From positions 1,060,597 to 1,124,596 of the forward strand of contig NZ_JAHRVA010000001.1 of assembly GCF_019100495.1 (NCBI RefSeq): a stretch of DNA of 64,000 nucleotides. Reading direction: 5' to 3'. Origin of the DNA: Falsochrobactrum tianjinense. GTDB lineage: Bacteria > Pseudomonadota > Alphaproteobacteria > Rhizobiales > Rhizobiaceae. Both the position numbers and the translations under genes were made by a program. How positions within the stretch are numbered: position 1 is the first letter of the stretch; each line of letters begins with the position of its first letter. Below the pieces are notes generated by a model, which did no database searches, was not told the DNA's origin, and saw only the letters and a program-made list of their open reading frames with translations. Below are positions 7,987 to 17,503 of the stretch, one piece after another.

Positions 7987-9744
7987 ATGAATATCTTCGC
8001 AGATTTCGACGCGCGCATCAAAAAGACATTACAAAATATTGATTTGAAATCGAAAGATGGTGGAGAGCTCGATCTGTCGCGTGTCAGCGTCGAGCCGCCG
8101 CGCGATGCCTCGCATGGCGATATCGCCACCAACGCCGCTATGGTGCTTTCTAAGGCCGTCGGACAGAATCCGCGCGAACTGGCCGCTTCCATCGCTGAAG
8201 CGCTCAGTTCCGATACGGATGTCGAATCGGTTGATGTGGCTGGCCCCGGCTTTATCAATCTGCGGCTCAAGGCCGGCTATTGGCAGCGCCAGCTCGCGTC
8301 CATGCTCAATGAGAGCACCGATTTTGGTCGCTCGAAGCTTGGGCACGGTTTGAAGGTCAATGTCGAATATGTTTCAGCCAACCCGACCGGCCCGATGCAT
8401 GTCGGGCATTGCCGCGGCGCCGTTGTTGGTGATGTGCTGGCAAACCTGCTGAAATTTGCGGGCTATGAGGTCGTCAAGGAATATTACATCAACGATGCAG
8501 GCGCGCAGATCGATGTTCTGGCGCGCTCGGTGATGCTGCGCTACCGCGAGGCGCTGGGAGATGATATCGGAGAAATCCCGGCTGGGCTTTATCCTGGCGA
8601 TTATCTGGTTCCGGTCGGCCAGAAACTGGCGGAAGAGTACGGGCGGAATCTTCTGCAAATGTCCGACGAGGAGGCGCTGGCTATCGTCAAGGGCCGCACG
8701 ATCGATGCCATGATGGTCATGATCCGCGCCGATCTCGATGCGCTCAATGTTCATCATGACGTGTTCTATTCCGAACGCACATTGCATGCCGATCGCGCTC
8801 GCGCCATCCGTGCGGCGATCAATGATCTGACGTTGAAAGGGCACGTCTATAAGGGCAAGCTGCCCCCACCCAAGGGCCAGATTCCGGAAGAATGGGAAGA
8901 TCGCGAGCAGACCCTGTTTCGTTCGACCGAAGTGGGCGACGATATTGACCGCCCGTTGATGAAGTCCGACGGAGAATTTACCTATTTTGCCGCTGATGTT
9001 GCTTATTTTAAAGATAAGTATGATCGCGGTTTCAATGAGATGATCTATGTGCTGGGCGCTGACCATGGCGGTTATGTCAAGCGGCTGGAAGCTGTCGCGC
9101 GTGCGGTTTCGGACGGCAAGGCGAAACTGACCGTATTGCTCTGCCAGCTTGTGAAGCTTTTCCGTAATGGCGAGCCAGTGCGCATGTCAAAGCGTTCGGG
9201 CGAATTCATCACCTTGCGCGATGTCGTTGACGAGGTGGGGCGTGATCCAGTGCGCTTCATGATGCTTTATCGGAAGAGCGACGCGCCGCTTGATTTCGAC
9301 TTTGCCAAGGTGACGGAGCAATCCAAGGATAATCCCGTATTTTATGTGCAATATGCCTCGGCGCGTTGCCATTCGGTTTTCCGTCAGGCTGGCGATCAGC
9401 TTGGTTTTGCAGATCTGGACCGGATTTCCATGGCCGACCACTTTGAGAAGCTGACTGATGAGAGCGAAATCGCGCTCATCCGCAAGCTTGCCGAATATCC
9501 GCGTCTGATCGAATCTGCTGCCACGCATCAGGAGCCGCATCGTTTGGCTTTCTACCTCTATGACCTTGCCAGTTCGTTCCATTCTCAGTGGAACAAGGGT
9601 ACAGAAAACCCGGACTTACGTTTTATTAAGGTTAACGATCCAAACTTGTCGCTAGCAAGGCTAGGGCTGGTGCAGGTTGTTTCCGATGTGCTGACTTCCG
9701 GTTTGACCATAATTGGTGCGGATGCTCCCATGGAAATGCGCTAG
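7987..9744 (+). CDS. argS: Arginyl-tRNA synthetase
   Basis: A 585-residue class I aminoacyl-tRNA synthetase that charges tRNA-Arg. The signature [11 protein letters not shown] (the HIGH motif as HVGH) is near residue 132 and RMSKRSGEF represents the KMSKS-like loop. The N-terminal 'additional domain' typical of ArgS and a C-terminal DALR anticodon-binding domain are present. The ATG at 7987 starts [10 protein letters not shown]; the open frame continues 26 codons upstream but those are not expected in the family. It precedes the SPOR-domain gene, and a hairpin follows the stop. Confidence 0.97.
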   Translation: MNIFADFDARIKKTLQNIDLKSKDGGELDLSRVSVEPPRDASHGDIATNAAMVLSKAVGQNPRELAASIAEALSSDTDVESVDVAGPGFINLRLKAGYWQRQLASMLNESTDFGRSKLGHGLKVNVEYVSANPTGPMHVGHCRGAVVGDVLANLLKFAGYEVVKEYYINDAGAQIDVLARSVMLRYREALGDDIGEIPAGLYPGDYLVPVGQKLAEEYGRNLLQMSDEEALAIVKGRTIDAMMVMIRADLDALNVHHDVFYSERTLHADRARAIRAAINDLTLKGHVYKGKLPPPKGQIPEEWEDREQTLFRSTEVGDDIDRPLMKSDGEFTYFAADVAYFKDKYDRGFNEMIYVLGADHGGYVKRLEAVARAVSDGKAKLTVLLCQLVKLFRNGEPVRMSKRSGEFITLRDVVDEVGRDPVRFMMLYRKSDAPLDFDFAKVTEQSKDNPVFYVQYASARCHSVFRQAGDQLGFADLDRISMADHFEKLTDESEIALIRKLAEYPRLIESAATHQEPHRLAFYLYDLASSFHSQWNKGTENPDLRFIKVNDPNLSLARLGLVQVVSDVLTSGLTIIGADAPMEMR

Positions 9745-9805
9745 GACAGTTCCGCTCCCATAAGCTCAACGAAGGTGCTGAGCTGGGGCCGGTAAGTCAA
9801 AAGAT

Positions 9806-9845
9806 GGAAGATCGACGAGGCTGCAAGTCGTCGGTCTTCCTTCAG
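9806..9845 (+). terminator. Hairpin after argS, possible terminator
   Basis: A 13-bp stem with one G-T wobble pairs 9806-9818 with 9828-9840 around a nine-base loop. The T-tract after it is short, so it may be a weak terminator or an RNA-processing structure. Confidence 0.45.
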
Positions 9846-9943
9846 GCGCAGGAAATTGCCGTCAACTTTTGCCCACATTGCCTCGCTACAACATAATGTA
9901 TCGAGACGTCTTGCGGCGTCCAGGGTTGAGTTAGGAACACGTC

Positions 9944-12802
9944 ATGACGGACAGCAGTGCTACCCCCCGTAACTACGGCGAACGCCCGCTGCACGAAGAC
10001 GATCCGCTGATGGAACTTTCGCGGATTATGGATTTCGGCGCGTCCGCTGAAAACACTACTGAAAGAAGCGAGTATCACCCGAAACCGGATTTTGAGCCGA
10101 GCCTCAATTCTGCGCCGGATGATCTTGCCCTTGAGCTTGAGCGTGAACTCCTCGGCGATTTTGAGCCGCCACTTCAGGACCAATCCTTCACGCCTTTTCA
10201 AACCACTGAAATCGCTGCGAGTGATCATGCTGCCCCGCAGGTTCAGAATAATGAACCTGTATTTACTCCCGAAGAGGAGCCGGATATTCATCTGGAAGCG
10301 CATGATGAGACAATACCCGAAGCGCAGTCTTTCGAGTTTATCGAGGCGGATGGCTCCGAGCCGGTGCCGCAATTCGACTATAATGACTATTCGCAGGCAC
10401 GGGACGCTTTCGGCGATAGCCTTCCCGCAGTCTCGACTGAGAACGAGCAGAATTATGCGAACGAACAGGTTGCTTCTAGCGACCTCGATTCCGCCCTTTT
10501 TCCCACTATGGACGAGTTGCAGAGCGACGGCTATCTGAACGAAGATTCGTCTGGCTCTGATTGGGATATTCCGGTGATTGAGCCGAATAATGAGACTTAT
10601 CGGTCTGTGCCAGCCCATTCGTCGCCTTCGCTTGAAGACGAGTTGGAAAATCTTCTGTTCGGGGATGAACCGCAGGCGGCGTCTCAGCCATCGACCTATG
10701 CCGAAATGCCGGAACAGCCGCAGGATATTACATCCCATGGGACAGGTGATTTCCACAATGAACCGGCATTTCAGGGCGATGTGGAGCAGGGCTATGGCAA
10801 GACGGCGCAATCCGCCGAATCTTCCTATCAGCCAGATCAGGCTTCCTATTCGGAAGCGCAGGTTTATCCGCATTATCCGCGCAGCAATTTCACGGCTGGC
10901 GCTGGCGTAAGCGGCGTGCTCTCAGCCGAACCGCATCTGGCTGAACCTCCTGCTCATGAAGCGGTGGAGAATGCGCTGGACGATTTCACTTTTGAAGACG
11001 ATTTTACCTTTGAGAATGAACAGTCTCCATCCGACAGTCTTGCAGGAGAGGCAACTGACGACGATTTGCCGGACTTCGATGAAATCTCGTTTGGCGAGGA
11101 TGATTTCGGCTTTGAAGCATCGGGCGACCTTTCTGCCGTCCCATCCGCACCAACCAGCGAGGAAGCGAACCTCTTTAATGAAGAGGACTTTTTTAGCATC
11201 GATGATCTTGATCTGGCGGAAGAGGTTGGCGACGATCCGGTTCAGGTGTCTGGCTACGCGCATGCAACTTATTCGGATGAAGGTCGGCAGGCCGTTGATG
11301 CGTCCTTTCCAGGCTATGCGAATGCGCCCCCGGCATTCGATGCTCTCGCTCCAGAAGTAGAAACCGTCAATGTTGCGGAAAGCAAGGTTGAACAGACCCA
11401 CGCCCTTGATCTGCCGGAAATCGAATATGGCGAAGAGGAGGCGAATGCCGGTTTGTCCGAGCTGGAAACCGAATTTGCAGAGGTTTTCAATACGATAGAA
11501 GTGGACGAAAGCGCTACAAAAACCGATGCGCAGAGCGAGGCGGACAAGGCATTTGAAGATATTTTCCGCGAAAGCGCCTCGTCCTATCTCCCCGAGAGCA
11601 AGGTTGTGGCTGGCGCAGCCCTTGGTCTGGCGGCTGCGACAACGTCATACGGACGCCCTCCGGCCTATGGTCAATCCGCTGCTTCCGACAAGGCTGCCGA
11701 TTTAAACGCTTCCAGCGACGATTTTTACAATCATTGGGCCGCGCAGGGCGCGCAGACAATGGAAGGTGCCGATTTTGGCGAACGCGCCGCCATGCAACCC
11801 GAAGATGATCTGGGGAGCGCTGCCGAAGCTTACCGCAACCGTCCCGTTCGCGGGCGTCGTGGTCTTATTCTTGCAAGTGTTGCGGGGATTGCAGTGTTGA
11901 TTGGCGGTATTGGCTATCATTTTCTTGGCAATGGCGGTTCGGGCGAACCCGTCGTCATCCGGGCCGATAATAACCCGGTCAAGATCCAGCCGGAGAACCC
12001 GGGCGGCGTCACGGTACCCAATCAAGATAAAGCCGTTTATGACCGCGTTGCGGGTACATTGCCCGGCAGCCCTGAACAGAAGTCCCTGATTTCGTCCGGT
12101 GAGGAGCCGGTCGATCTTTCTTCAGCGCAAAACACCGAACCTGCAATGAACGAATTTCCTGATGCCGATCCGCAGCCGAATGCTCCACTGATCCAGCCGC
12201 GTGAAGTGGAAACCATGATCGTTCGTCCCGATGGCTCGATCGTGCCATCGTCGGCTCCTGCGCCTGCACAGTCGGCGCTGGATGATTCTGCGCCAATCGC
12301 ACCGCCTGCGGAGACTGATGAAATTGCAGCTCTTGCTTCGGGCAATGATGTTCCGCAGGAATTGGCAACCCAGCCTGCAAGCTCCACCGTTCCAGATTCT
12401 GCGCTGGAAACGGCTGCACCCCAAACGCCGCCGCAATTGCCGGTGCGCGCGCCAATCGTGCCTTCGCGTCCCGCCGATCAGCCAATCAATGTCGTTGGCA
12501 ATGTTCCCCAGCGCACGCAGGCTGCTCCGGCACCACAGGTGGCTTCCGCTGCCGCTGCGGGCGGCTATTTCATCCAGATCGCGTCACAGCCATCGGCTGA
12601 GCTGGCGCAGAGATCTTATGCCAATATGGCGCAGCGCTATGGCAGCGTGATTGGCGGACGCAGCGTGGATATCAAGCGGGCGGATATTCCGAACAAGGGT
12701 ACTTATTACCGCGTGCGGGTTCAGGCCGGCTCGAAAGACGATGCTACGGCTCTTTGTGGACGTCTCAAGACTGCGGGCGGAAGCTGCTTTGTGACGCAAT
12801 AA
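9944..12802 (+). CDS. Large SPOR-domain membrane protein, FtsN-like candidate
   Basis: A 952-residue bitopic membrane protein. Residues 1 to about 635 are cytoplasmic, strongly acidic and low in complexity (many DD/EE/F motifs such as DDFTFEDDFTFE). One transmembrane segment lies at about 640-662 (after the basic RGRRG), then a proline/alanine-rich periplasmic linker, then a SPOR domain at about 873-952 (GGYFIQIASQPS...YYRVRVQAG). SPOR domains bind denuded glycan at the division septum. The position between argS and nagZ and this topology suggest an FtsN-like division protein, which is inference. An AGGA lies before the ATG at 9944. The cytoplasmic part is far longer than in Escherichia coli FtsN. 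Confidence 0.85.
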   Translation: MTDSSATPRNYGERPLHEDDPLMELSRIMDFGASAENTTERSEYHPKPDFEPSLNSAPDDLALELERELLGDFEPPLQDQSFTPFQTTEIAASDHAAPQVQNNEPVFTPEEEPDIHLEAHDETIPEAQSFEFIEADGSEPVPQFDYNDYSQARDAFGDSLPAVSTENEQNYANEQVASSDLDSALFPTMDELQSDGYLNEDSSGSDWDIPVIEPNNETYRSVPAHSSPSLEDELENLLFGDEPQAASQPSTYAEMPEQPQDITSHGTGDFHNEPAFQGDVEQGYGKTAQSAESSYQPDQASYSEAQVYPHYPRSNFTAGAGVSGVLSAEPHLAEPPAHEAVENALDDFTFEDDFTFENEQSPSDSLAGEATDDDLPDFDEISFGEDDFGFEASGDLSAVPSAPTSEEANLFNEEDFFSIDDLDLAEEVGDDPVQVSGYAHATYSDEGRQAVDASFPGYANAPPAFDALAPEVETVNVAESKVEQTHALDLPEIEYGEEEANAGLSELETEFAEVFNTIEVDESATKTDAQSEADKAFEDIFRESASSYLPESKVVAGAALGLAAATTSYGRPPAYGQSAASDKAADLNASSDDFYNHWAAQGAQTMEGADFGERAAMQPEDDLGSAAEAYRNRPVRGRRGLILASVAGIAVLIGGIGYHFLGNGGSGEPVVIRADNNPVKIQPENPGGVTVPNQDKAVYDRVAGTLPGSPEQKSLISSGEEPVDLSSAQNTEPAMNEFPDADPQPNAPLIQPREVETMIVRPDGSIVPSSAPAPAQSALDDSAPIAPPAETDEIAALASGNDVPQELATQPASSTVPDSALETAAPQTPPQLPVRAPIVPSRPADQPINVVGNVPQRTQAAPAPQVASAAAAGGYFIQIASQPSAELAQRSYANMAQRYGSVIGGRSVDIKRADIPNKGTYYRVRVQAGSKDDATALCGRLKTAGGSCFVTQ

Positions 12803-12826
12803 GCCCATTCATATAAGTTGATGACG

Positions 12827-12854
12827 AAAAGGGCGGCGCTGGCCGCCCTTTTTC
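12827..12854 (+). terminator. Terminator after the SPOR-domain gene
   Basis: Stem AAAAGGGCGGC/GCCGCCCTTTT (12827-12837 with 12842-12852), four-base loop, ending in a T-run. This is a textbook Rho-independent terminator, separating the SPOR gene from nagZ. Confidence 0.85.
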
Positions 12855-12924
12855 TTGACTCTCCGGTTGATAATTTTTCAGCTAAACTCGGAATGGCGCA
12901 ACGATGAGATCGAAGGGAAATTGC

Positions 12925-13944
12925 ATGAAAGAGTGCAAGGCATGGATTGCCGGTGTATCCGGGACAAAATTGACGCCCGACGAAGTAGCATTCTTCCGTG
13001 ATGAAAAGCCGTGGGGCTTCATCCTTTTTGCGCGCAATGTGGAAAGTTTCGAACAGCTTGCCGACCTGACGGCGCAAATGCGCGACCTGACCGGTCGTGC
13101 CCAGGCGCCGATCTTCATTGATCAGGAAGGCGGGCGCGTGCAGCGCCTGCGCTCGCCGCTGGTACCCAACTATCCGTCTGCCGCTGAAATCGGCGCGATC
13201 TATGACAGTGACCCGGAAGCCGGTCTGAGGGCTGCGTGGTTACAGGCGCGCCTGCATGCCTTTGATCTTTTGAAAGCAGGCGTGAATGTTGATTGCCTGC
13301 CCGTTCTGGATGTACCGATTGAAGGGGCGCATGATGTGATCGGCTCGCGCGCCTATTCCAGGAACCCGCATCATGTTGCTGAAATGGGCCGATCTGCGGC
13401 GGAAGGGTTGCTCGCAGGTGGCGTGCTGCCGGTCATGAAACATATGCCGGGTCATGGCCGGGCTTTCAGCGATACGCATAAGGAGCTTGCCCGCGTGGAC
13501 GTACCGCTCAGCGAATTGGTCACCCATGATTTCATACCTTTCAGGGCATTGAATGACCTGCCAATGGCCATGACTGCGCATGTCGTCTTCGATTGTATCG
13601 ACCCGGAGCGGCCTGCGACATTATCGCCAACAGTGATCGATACGGTCATCCGTGACATTATCCAGTTCGATGGGCTGATTATGAGTGACGATATTTCCAT
13701 GAAAGCCTTGCAGGGCGAACTGGGCGATTTGGCAGAGGGCATAGTCAGTGCGGGTTGCGATATTGTTCTTTACTGCGCGGGCATTATGGAAGAGCTGATC
13801 ACGGTTGCGGCGCGCGTGCCTGTCCTTGAAGGCAAGGCGAGGAAGCGTGCGGAGCTTGCGGAAGTCTATGCGGGCATCCCCGACCTTTCCGACGAGAAGG
13901 AATTGCGCGAAGAATTCGGCCAGATGTTTGAACTGATGGCGTAG
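12925..13944 (+). CDS. nagZ: Beta-N-acetylhexosaminidase
   Basis: A 339-residue cytoplasmic glycoside hydrolase family 3 enzyme that removes N-acetylglucosamine from anhydromuropeptides during peptidoglycan recycling. The diagnostic KHMPGHG at about residue 172 and the following D-T-H of SDTHKE (the Asp-His catalytic dyad loop of NagZ) are present, as are FIDQEGGRVQRL and the late MSDDISMKAL nucleophile region. I chose the ATG at 12925 because an AAGGGA lies eight bases upstream; an ATG at 12904 has no such signal. It is followed by scpA after a 53-base gap, a typical alphaproteobacterial order. Confidence 0.95.
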   Translation: MKECKAWIAGVSGTKLTPDEVAFFRDEKPWGFILFARNVESFEQLADLTAQMRDLTGRAQAPIFIDQEGGRVQRLRSPLVPNYPSAAEIGAIYDSDPEAGLRAAWLQARLHAFDLLKAGVNVDCLPVLDVPIEGAHDVIGSRAYSRNPHHVAEMGRSAAEGLLAGGVLPVMKHMPGHGRAFSDTHKELARVDVPLSELVTHDFIPFRALNDLPMAMTAHVVFDCIDPERPATLSPTVIDTVIRDIIQFDGLIMSDDISMKALQGELGDLAEGIVSAGCDIVLYCAGIMEELITVAARVPVLEGKARKRAELAEVYAGIPDLSDEKELREEFGQMFELMA

Positions 13945-13997
13945 CCGTCAAAACTTGATAAACTGGCAATGCAGATAGTACTTTATGGCAGGATAGC

Positions 13998-14849
13998 TTG
14001 ACTGGATCAGGAACAGACACAGGGAGCAAAGCTGGTATCGTCGTGCCGATGGATTCCATGTGGCAAGGCGATAGCGGGCCTGCGGAAAGCGAGCCTTCGC
14101 TTCTCATTGATGTGCAGGGCTTTGAAGGCCCTCTCGATCTTCTCTTGCATCTCGCCCGCAGTCAGCGTGTCGATCTGTCACGCATTTCCGTTCTGGCGCT
14201 CACCGAGCAATATCTGGTGTTTGTTGAGCGTGCGCAGGCACTGCGCCTTGAGCTGGCCGCCGACTATCTGGTTATGGCTGCCTGGCTTGCCTATCTCAAG
14301 TCCCGGCTGCTGATCCCAAAGCAGCAAAACGATGAGGGCGTCACGAGCGAAGAATTAGTGGCATCGCTGCAATTTCGCCTCAAACGTCTTGAGGCTATGC
14401 GCGATGCTGCGGCAAAGCTGGTCAATCGCAATCGGCTGGGACGCGATTTTTTTGCGCGCGGCATGCCGGAAATGGTTGTCGTTGATCGTTCAAGCCAGTT
14501 TTCCGCTTCGTTGTACGAGCTTCTGACGGCCTACGCCTCGCAGCGACAGCGGCAAGCCGTAACGCATGTACAGATAGAAAAACGCGCCGTCTGGTCGCTC
14601 AAAGAGGCGCGTGCGGCGCTGATTCGCCTGATGGGAGCCAGCGGAGACTGGATTGCGCTCGATGGCTTTCTGATCAATTACGCGCTTTCGCCGCAGGAAA
14701 GAGCTTCCGCATTGGCAAGTTCTTTTGCTGCAAGCCTAGAATTGGTGCGGGAAGGCAAGCTGGAGGTTCGGCAGACCGCACCGTTTGAGCCGGTTTATAT
14801 GCGGGTAGCGGGCAGTTTTAGCGAATTGAATGAGGACGACGATGTCTGA
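13998..14849 (+). CDS. scpA: Segregation and condensation protein A
   Basis: A 283-residue kleisin subunit of the SMC-ScpAB condensin complex, which organises and separates chromosomes. The N-terminal region with GFEGPLDLLLHLARSQRVDL is the characteristic ScpA signature (family pattern FEGPLDLLL), and the C-terminal winged-helix region lies at about 200-275. The start is probably the TTG at 13998, with AGGA just upstream; ATG codons at 14049 and 14058 would shorten the variable N-terminus only. Its 3' end overlaps the scpB start by eight bases, indicating translational coupling of the two partners. Confidence 0.93.
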   Translation: MTGSGTDTGSKAGIVVPMDSMWQGDSGPAESEPSLLIDVQGFEGPLDLLLHLARSQRVDLSRISVLALTEQYLVFVERAQALRLELAADYLVMAAWLAYLKSRLLIPKQQNDEGVTSEELVASLQFRLKRLEAMRDAAAKLVNRNRLGRDFFARGMPEMVVVDRSSQFSASLYELLTAYASQRQRQAVTHVQIEKRAVWSLKEARAALIRLMGASGDWIALDGFLINYALSPQERASALASSFAASLELVREGKLEVRQTAPFEPVYMRVAGSFSELNEDDDV

Positions 14850-15552
14850 AGCAGAGCTTGCAATGGATGAATATGAAGAAGATATGCAGCCTTCCGCCTC
14901 GTCTATGCCTTTGGCAGACGCCGCACGGATGGTCGAAGCCATTATTTTTGCCTCCTCGGAACCCGTCTCCGAGCGGGCTTTAATTGAGCGTTTACCTGTA
15001 AATTTTGATCTGGGGGCCGTACTGCATCATTTGCAGAAAGTTTATGAAGGACGCGGCGTCCATCTGGTTCGGGTAGGGGCGGCTTGGGCCTTTCGCACTG
15101 CGCCGGATCTCGCTTTTCTTTTGAATCGGGAAACGGTGCAGCAGCGCAAGCTTTCCCGCGCGGCCATGGAAGTGCTTGCAATTATTGCTTATCACCAGCC
15201 TGTCACCCGTGCCGAACTTGAAGACATTCGTGGGGTGGAAACATCCAAGGGCACTCTTGATGTGCTGATGGAAACGGGGTGGGTCAAATTGCGAGGCCGC
15301 CGCCGGACGCCAGGGCGCCCTGTTACATATGGGACGACCGACGCATTTCTCGACCATTTCGGCTTGCCGGAGATACGGGACCTGCCGGGATTGGAGGAAT
15401 TGCGCGGGGCAGGGCTGCTTTCTGCGCGTATACCGTCTGGTTTCGCAGTGCCGATTCCCAGTGTCGATCCCGACGAATTGACCGATGAGGAAGAGCCGCT
15501 GGAGGACATCAACCTTGAAGATTTGGGGTTGCTGGCGCCGCGCGGAGATTGA
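14842..15552 (+). CDS. scpB: Segregation and condensation protein B
   Basis: A 236-residue partner of ScpA in the SMC condensin complex, made of two winged-helix domains. Visible family features are ARMVEAIIFASSEPVSERAL, LSRAAMEVLAIIAYHQPVTRAELEDIRGV and the GWVKLRGRRRTPGRPVTYGTT segment. The acidic C-terminal tail (after about residue 210) is variable in the family. The ATG at 14842 has GAGGA five bases upstream; an ATG at 14830 is in frame but less well placed. The gene overlaps scpA by eight bases. The 143 bases behind it lead to tatA. Confidence 0.94.
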   Translation: MSEAELAMDEYEEDMQPSASSMPLADAARMVEAIIFASSEPVSERALIERLPVNFDLGAVLHHLQKVYEGRGVHLVRVGAAWAFRTAPDLAFLLNRETVQQRKLSRAAMEVLAIIAYHQPVTRAELEDIRGVETSKGTLDVLMETGWVKLRGRRRTPGRPVTYGTTDAFLDHFGLPEIRDLPGLEELRGAGLLSARIPSGFAVPIPSVDPDELTDEEEPLEDINLEDLGLLAPRGD

Positions 15553-15695
15553 TGCAATGCTTGAGTTGCAACAAATAAATTCGTTGTAACTTCGTTCACA
15601 GTCATACTTCCGTTTGAAAGATATGTTGAAAGCGCTTAAATCATATTCAGCAATACAGGAATGGGCCGCATATCAGCGGCGATGAGAGGAATGAA

Positions 15696-15911
15696 ATGGG
15701 TAGCTTTTCTATCTGGCACTGGTTGATCGTTCTCGCGGTTGTGCTTCTTTTGTTTGGCCGTGGCAAGATCCCCGAACTGATGGGTGATGTCGCCAAGGGT
15801 ATCAAGAATTTCAAGCACGGCATGTCTGAAGAAGACAAGGAAGACGCGCGCACGATTGACGCGAAAGCTGACGAAACCGTCAACGACGTCAAGAAGACGA
15901 CGAAGTCCTGA
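15696..15911 (+). CDS. tatA: Sec-independent protein translocase TatA
   Basis: A 71-residue Tat component that polymerises to form the pathway for folded proteins with twin-arginine signals. It has a short N-terminal membrane helix (residues about 4-20), the [17 protein letters not shown] hinge and amphipathic helix, and a charged acidic/basic tail. The FG motif at the hinge is conserved in TatA. The start is the ATG at 15696. It opens the tatABC operon, and a perfect inverted repeat separates it from tatB. Confidence 0.95.
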   Translation: MGSFSIWHWLIVLAVVLLLFGRGKIPELMGDVAKGIKNFKHGMSEEDKEDARTIDAKADETVNDVKKTTKS

Positions 15912-15920
15912 TCTGTTATG

Positions 15921-15960
15921 AAAACATGCTGCCTGCCATATGGGTGCGCAGCATGTTTTG
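15921..15960 (+). terminator. Inverted repeat between tatA and tatB, attenuator candidate
   Basis: Perfect 12-bp stem (15921-15932 with 15948-15959) around a 15-base loop, ending in TTTTG. It lies 9 bases after the tatA stop. It resembles a weak intrinsic terminator and could lower transcription into tatB and tatC relative to tatA. Confidence 0.55.
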
Positions 15961-16026
15961 CCATTGAATGTGCGGTTTTCCGCCGAAAGACGGGACGAGC
16001 GCGCCAGAAGCGCGGAGTATCAGATT

Positions 16027-16608
16027 ATGCTCGATATCGGTTGGTCTGAACTGCTGGTAGTCGCAATCGTGTTGGTTGTGGTGGTTGGCCCCAAGGATTT
16101 GCCAAAGATGCTTAGGGCGTTTGGCAAGGCGACGGCGCGGATGCGCACCACGGCTAACGAATTCCGGCAGCAGTTCAATGAAGCCTTGAAGGAAGCTGAA
16201 CTCGAAGACGTGAAGAATATCGTCGACGAGGCTCGCAAGCTCGACCCTCGGTCGAAGCTCACACAGGTATTCGATCCGATTCGCAGCGCCGGTGAGGATT
16301 TGCGCTCAAGCCTGAAATCGGCATCATCCACGTCACCCACAGAACCTGCAAAAGCGGCTGAGGTGACGACATCGGTCGATGCGAGTGACACTCCCGTTTC
16401 TACCGAGCTGCCCGCTGGAAAGCCTGCTGCGACTGCGAAAACGCCGCGCAAGAAGGCGGCTTCCAAAGCCGCAGGCGAAAAACCGGCAGCTATGAAGCGG
16501 CAAGCGTCGAAGGCAGCGGCGATTGCAAAGTCTGCTGCCGTAAAGCCTGCCGCGCCGGCTAGGAAGACAGCGAAAAAGACGACTGAAAAGACAGGAAGCA
16601 AAGCGTGA
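16027..16608 (+). CDS. tatB: Sec-independent protein translocase TatB
   Basis: A 193-residue Tat component that, with TatC, recognises twin-arginine signal peptides. The N-terminal helix (MLDIGWSELLVVAIVLVVVVGPKDLP) and the following amphipathic helix are typical; the VGPKDLPKMLR hinge distinguishes TatB from TatA. The tail from about residue 100 is unusual in composition: lysine-, alanine-, threonine- and proline-rich, resembling histone H1-like tails. The ATG at 16027 gives the canonical start; an open frame upstream is not conserved. Its stop overlaps the tatC GTG start by four bases. Confidence 0.95.
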   Translation: MLDIGWSELLVVAIVLVVVVGPKDLPKMLRAFGKATARMRTTANEFRQQFNEALKEAELEDVKNIVDEARKLDPRSKLTQVFDPIRSAGEDLRSSLKSASSTSPTEPAKAAEVTTSVDASDTPVSTELPAGKPAATAKTPRKKAASKAAGEKPAAMKRQASKAAAIAKSAAVKPAAPARKTAKKTTEKTGSKA

Positions 16609-17429
16609 ACCGGGACGAGGACGAAATTGAACAGAGCTCAGCTCCTCTGCTCGAACACCTGATCGAGCTGCGCCGCCGCCTGATCTGGGCGATCGTGGCG
16701 TTTTTCGTGGCTTTCATTTTCTGCTTTGCCTTGGCGAAACACCTCTTCAATCTGCTCGTCGTGCCTTATCAATGGGCGATCGACTGGGCAGGCATGGATC
16801 GCTCCAAGGCGGAATTGATCTATACCGCACCGCAGGAATTTTTCTTCACTCAGATCAAGGTGGCCATGTTTGGCGGTCTCGTTCTGGCCTTTCCGATCAT
16901 CGCGGCGCAGATCTATAAATTTGTGGCGCCGGGTCTCTATAAGCATGAGCGGATGGCTTTTCTGCCATTTCTTATCGCTTCGCCAATCCTGTTCCTTATC
17001 GGCGGTGCGCTTGTTTATTTCTTCTTCACGCCCATGGTAATGTGGTTCTTTCTGGCCATGCAGCAAAGCGGCGGCGGCGGCGAAGTTCAAATTTCGCTCC
17101 TGCCCAAGGTCTCTGAATATCTCAGCCTCATTATGACGCTCATTTTTGCGTTCGGTCTGGTTTTTCAGTTGCCTGTGGTGACGAGCCTGATGGCACGGGT
17201 TGGACTGGTGACATCCGCGGGCCTGAAAGATAAGCGCAAATATGCCATCGTCATTGCTTTTGTGGTCGCCGCGGTGCTTACGCCGCCCGATCCTGCAAGC
17301 CAGATCGGCCTTGCCTTGCCGGCGATCCTTCTCTACGAGATTTCCATCATACTGGCTCGAATGATTGAGAAGCAGCGCGACCAAGCCAAGGCTGCGGCTG
17401 AAGCCGAAGACAGCGCCTCTACTTCCTGA
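16605..17429 (+). CDS. tatC: Sec-independent protein translocase TatC
   Basis: A 274-residue polytopic inner membrane protein with six predicted transmembrane helices, the core receptor of the Tat translocase. Family signatures include the N-terminal PLLEHLIELRRRL, APQEFFFTQIKVAMF, FLPFLIASPILFLIGGALVYFF and FQLPVV. The conserved glutamate of HLxELRxR and the F..P of the periplasmic loop are seen. Translation starts at the GTG at 16605, overlapping the tatB stop (GTGA). A seven-base-pair stem follows the stop at about 17451-17470. Confidence 0.96.
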   Translation: MNRDEDEIEQSSAPLLEHLIELRRRLIWAIVAFFVAFIFCFALAKHLFNLLVVPYQWAIDWAGMDRSKAELIYTAPQEFFFTQIKVAMFGGLVLAFPIIAAQIYKFVAPGLYKHERMAFLPFLIASPILFLIGGALVYFFFTPMVMWFFLAMQQSGGGGEVQISLLPKVSEYLSLIMTLIFAFGLVFQLPVVTSLMARVGLVTSAGLKDKRKYAIVIAFVVAAVLTPPDPASQIGLALPAILLYEISIILARMIEKQRDQAKAAAEAEDSASTS

Positions 17430-17450
17430 TCTACCTCTGTGAAACCTCGG

Positions 17451-17477
17451 GCCGCAAGCCTGTGCGGCCTTCATTCT
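17451..17477 (+). terminator. Terminator after tatC
   Basis: Stem GGCCGCA/TGCGGCC (17451-17457 with 17464-17470) with a six-base loop and T-rich tail, between tatC and serS. Confidence 0.6.
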
Positions 17478-17503
17478 ATTAAACATGACGAAACGGTTTT
17501 TCC

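Noticed and set aside
9842-10873. Long minus-strand open frame of about 340 codons opposite the SPOR gene
   Set aside because: It is the mirror of the acidic, low-complexity codons of the SPOR protein, gives an arginine/isoleucine-rich product without domain pattern, and has no ribosome binding site.
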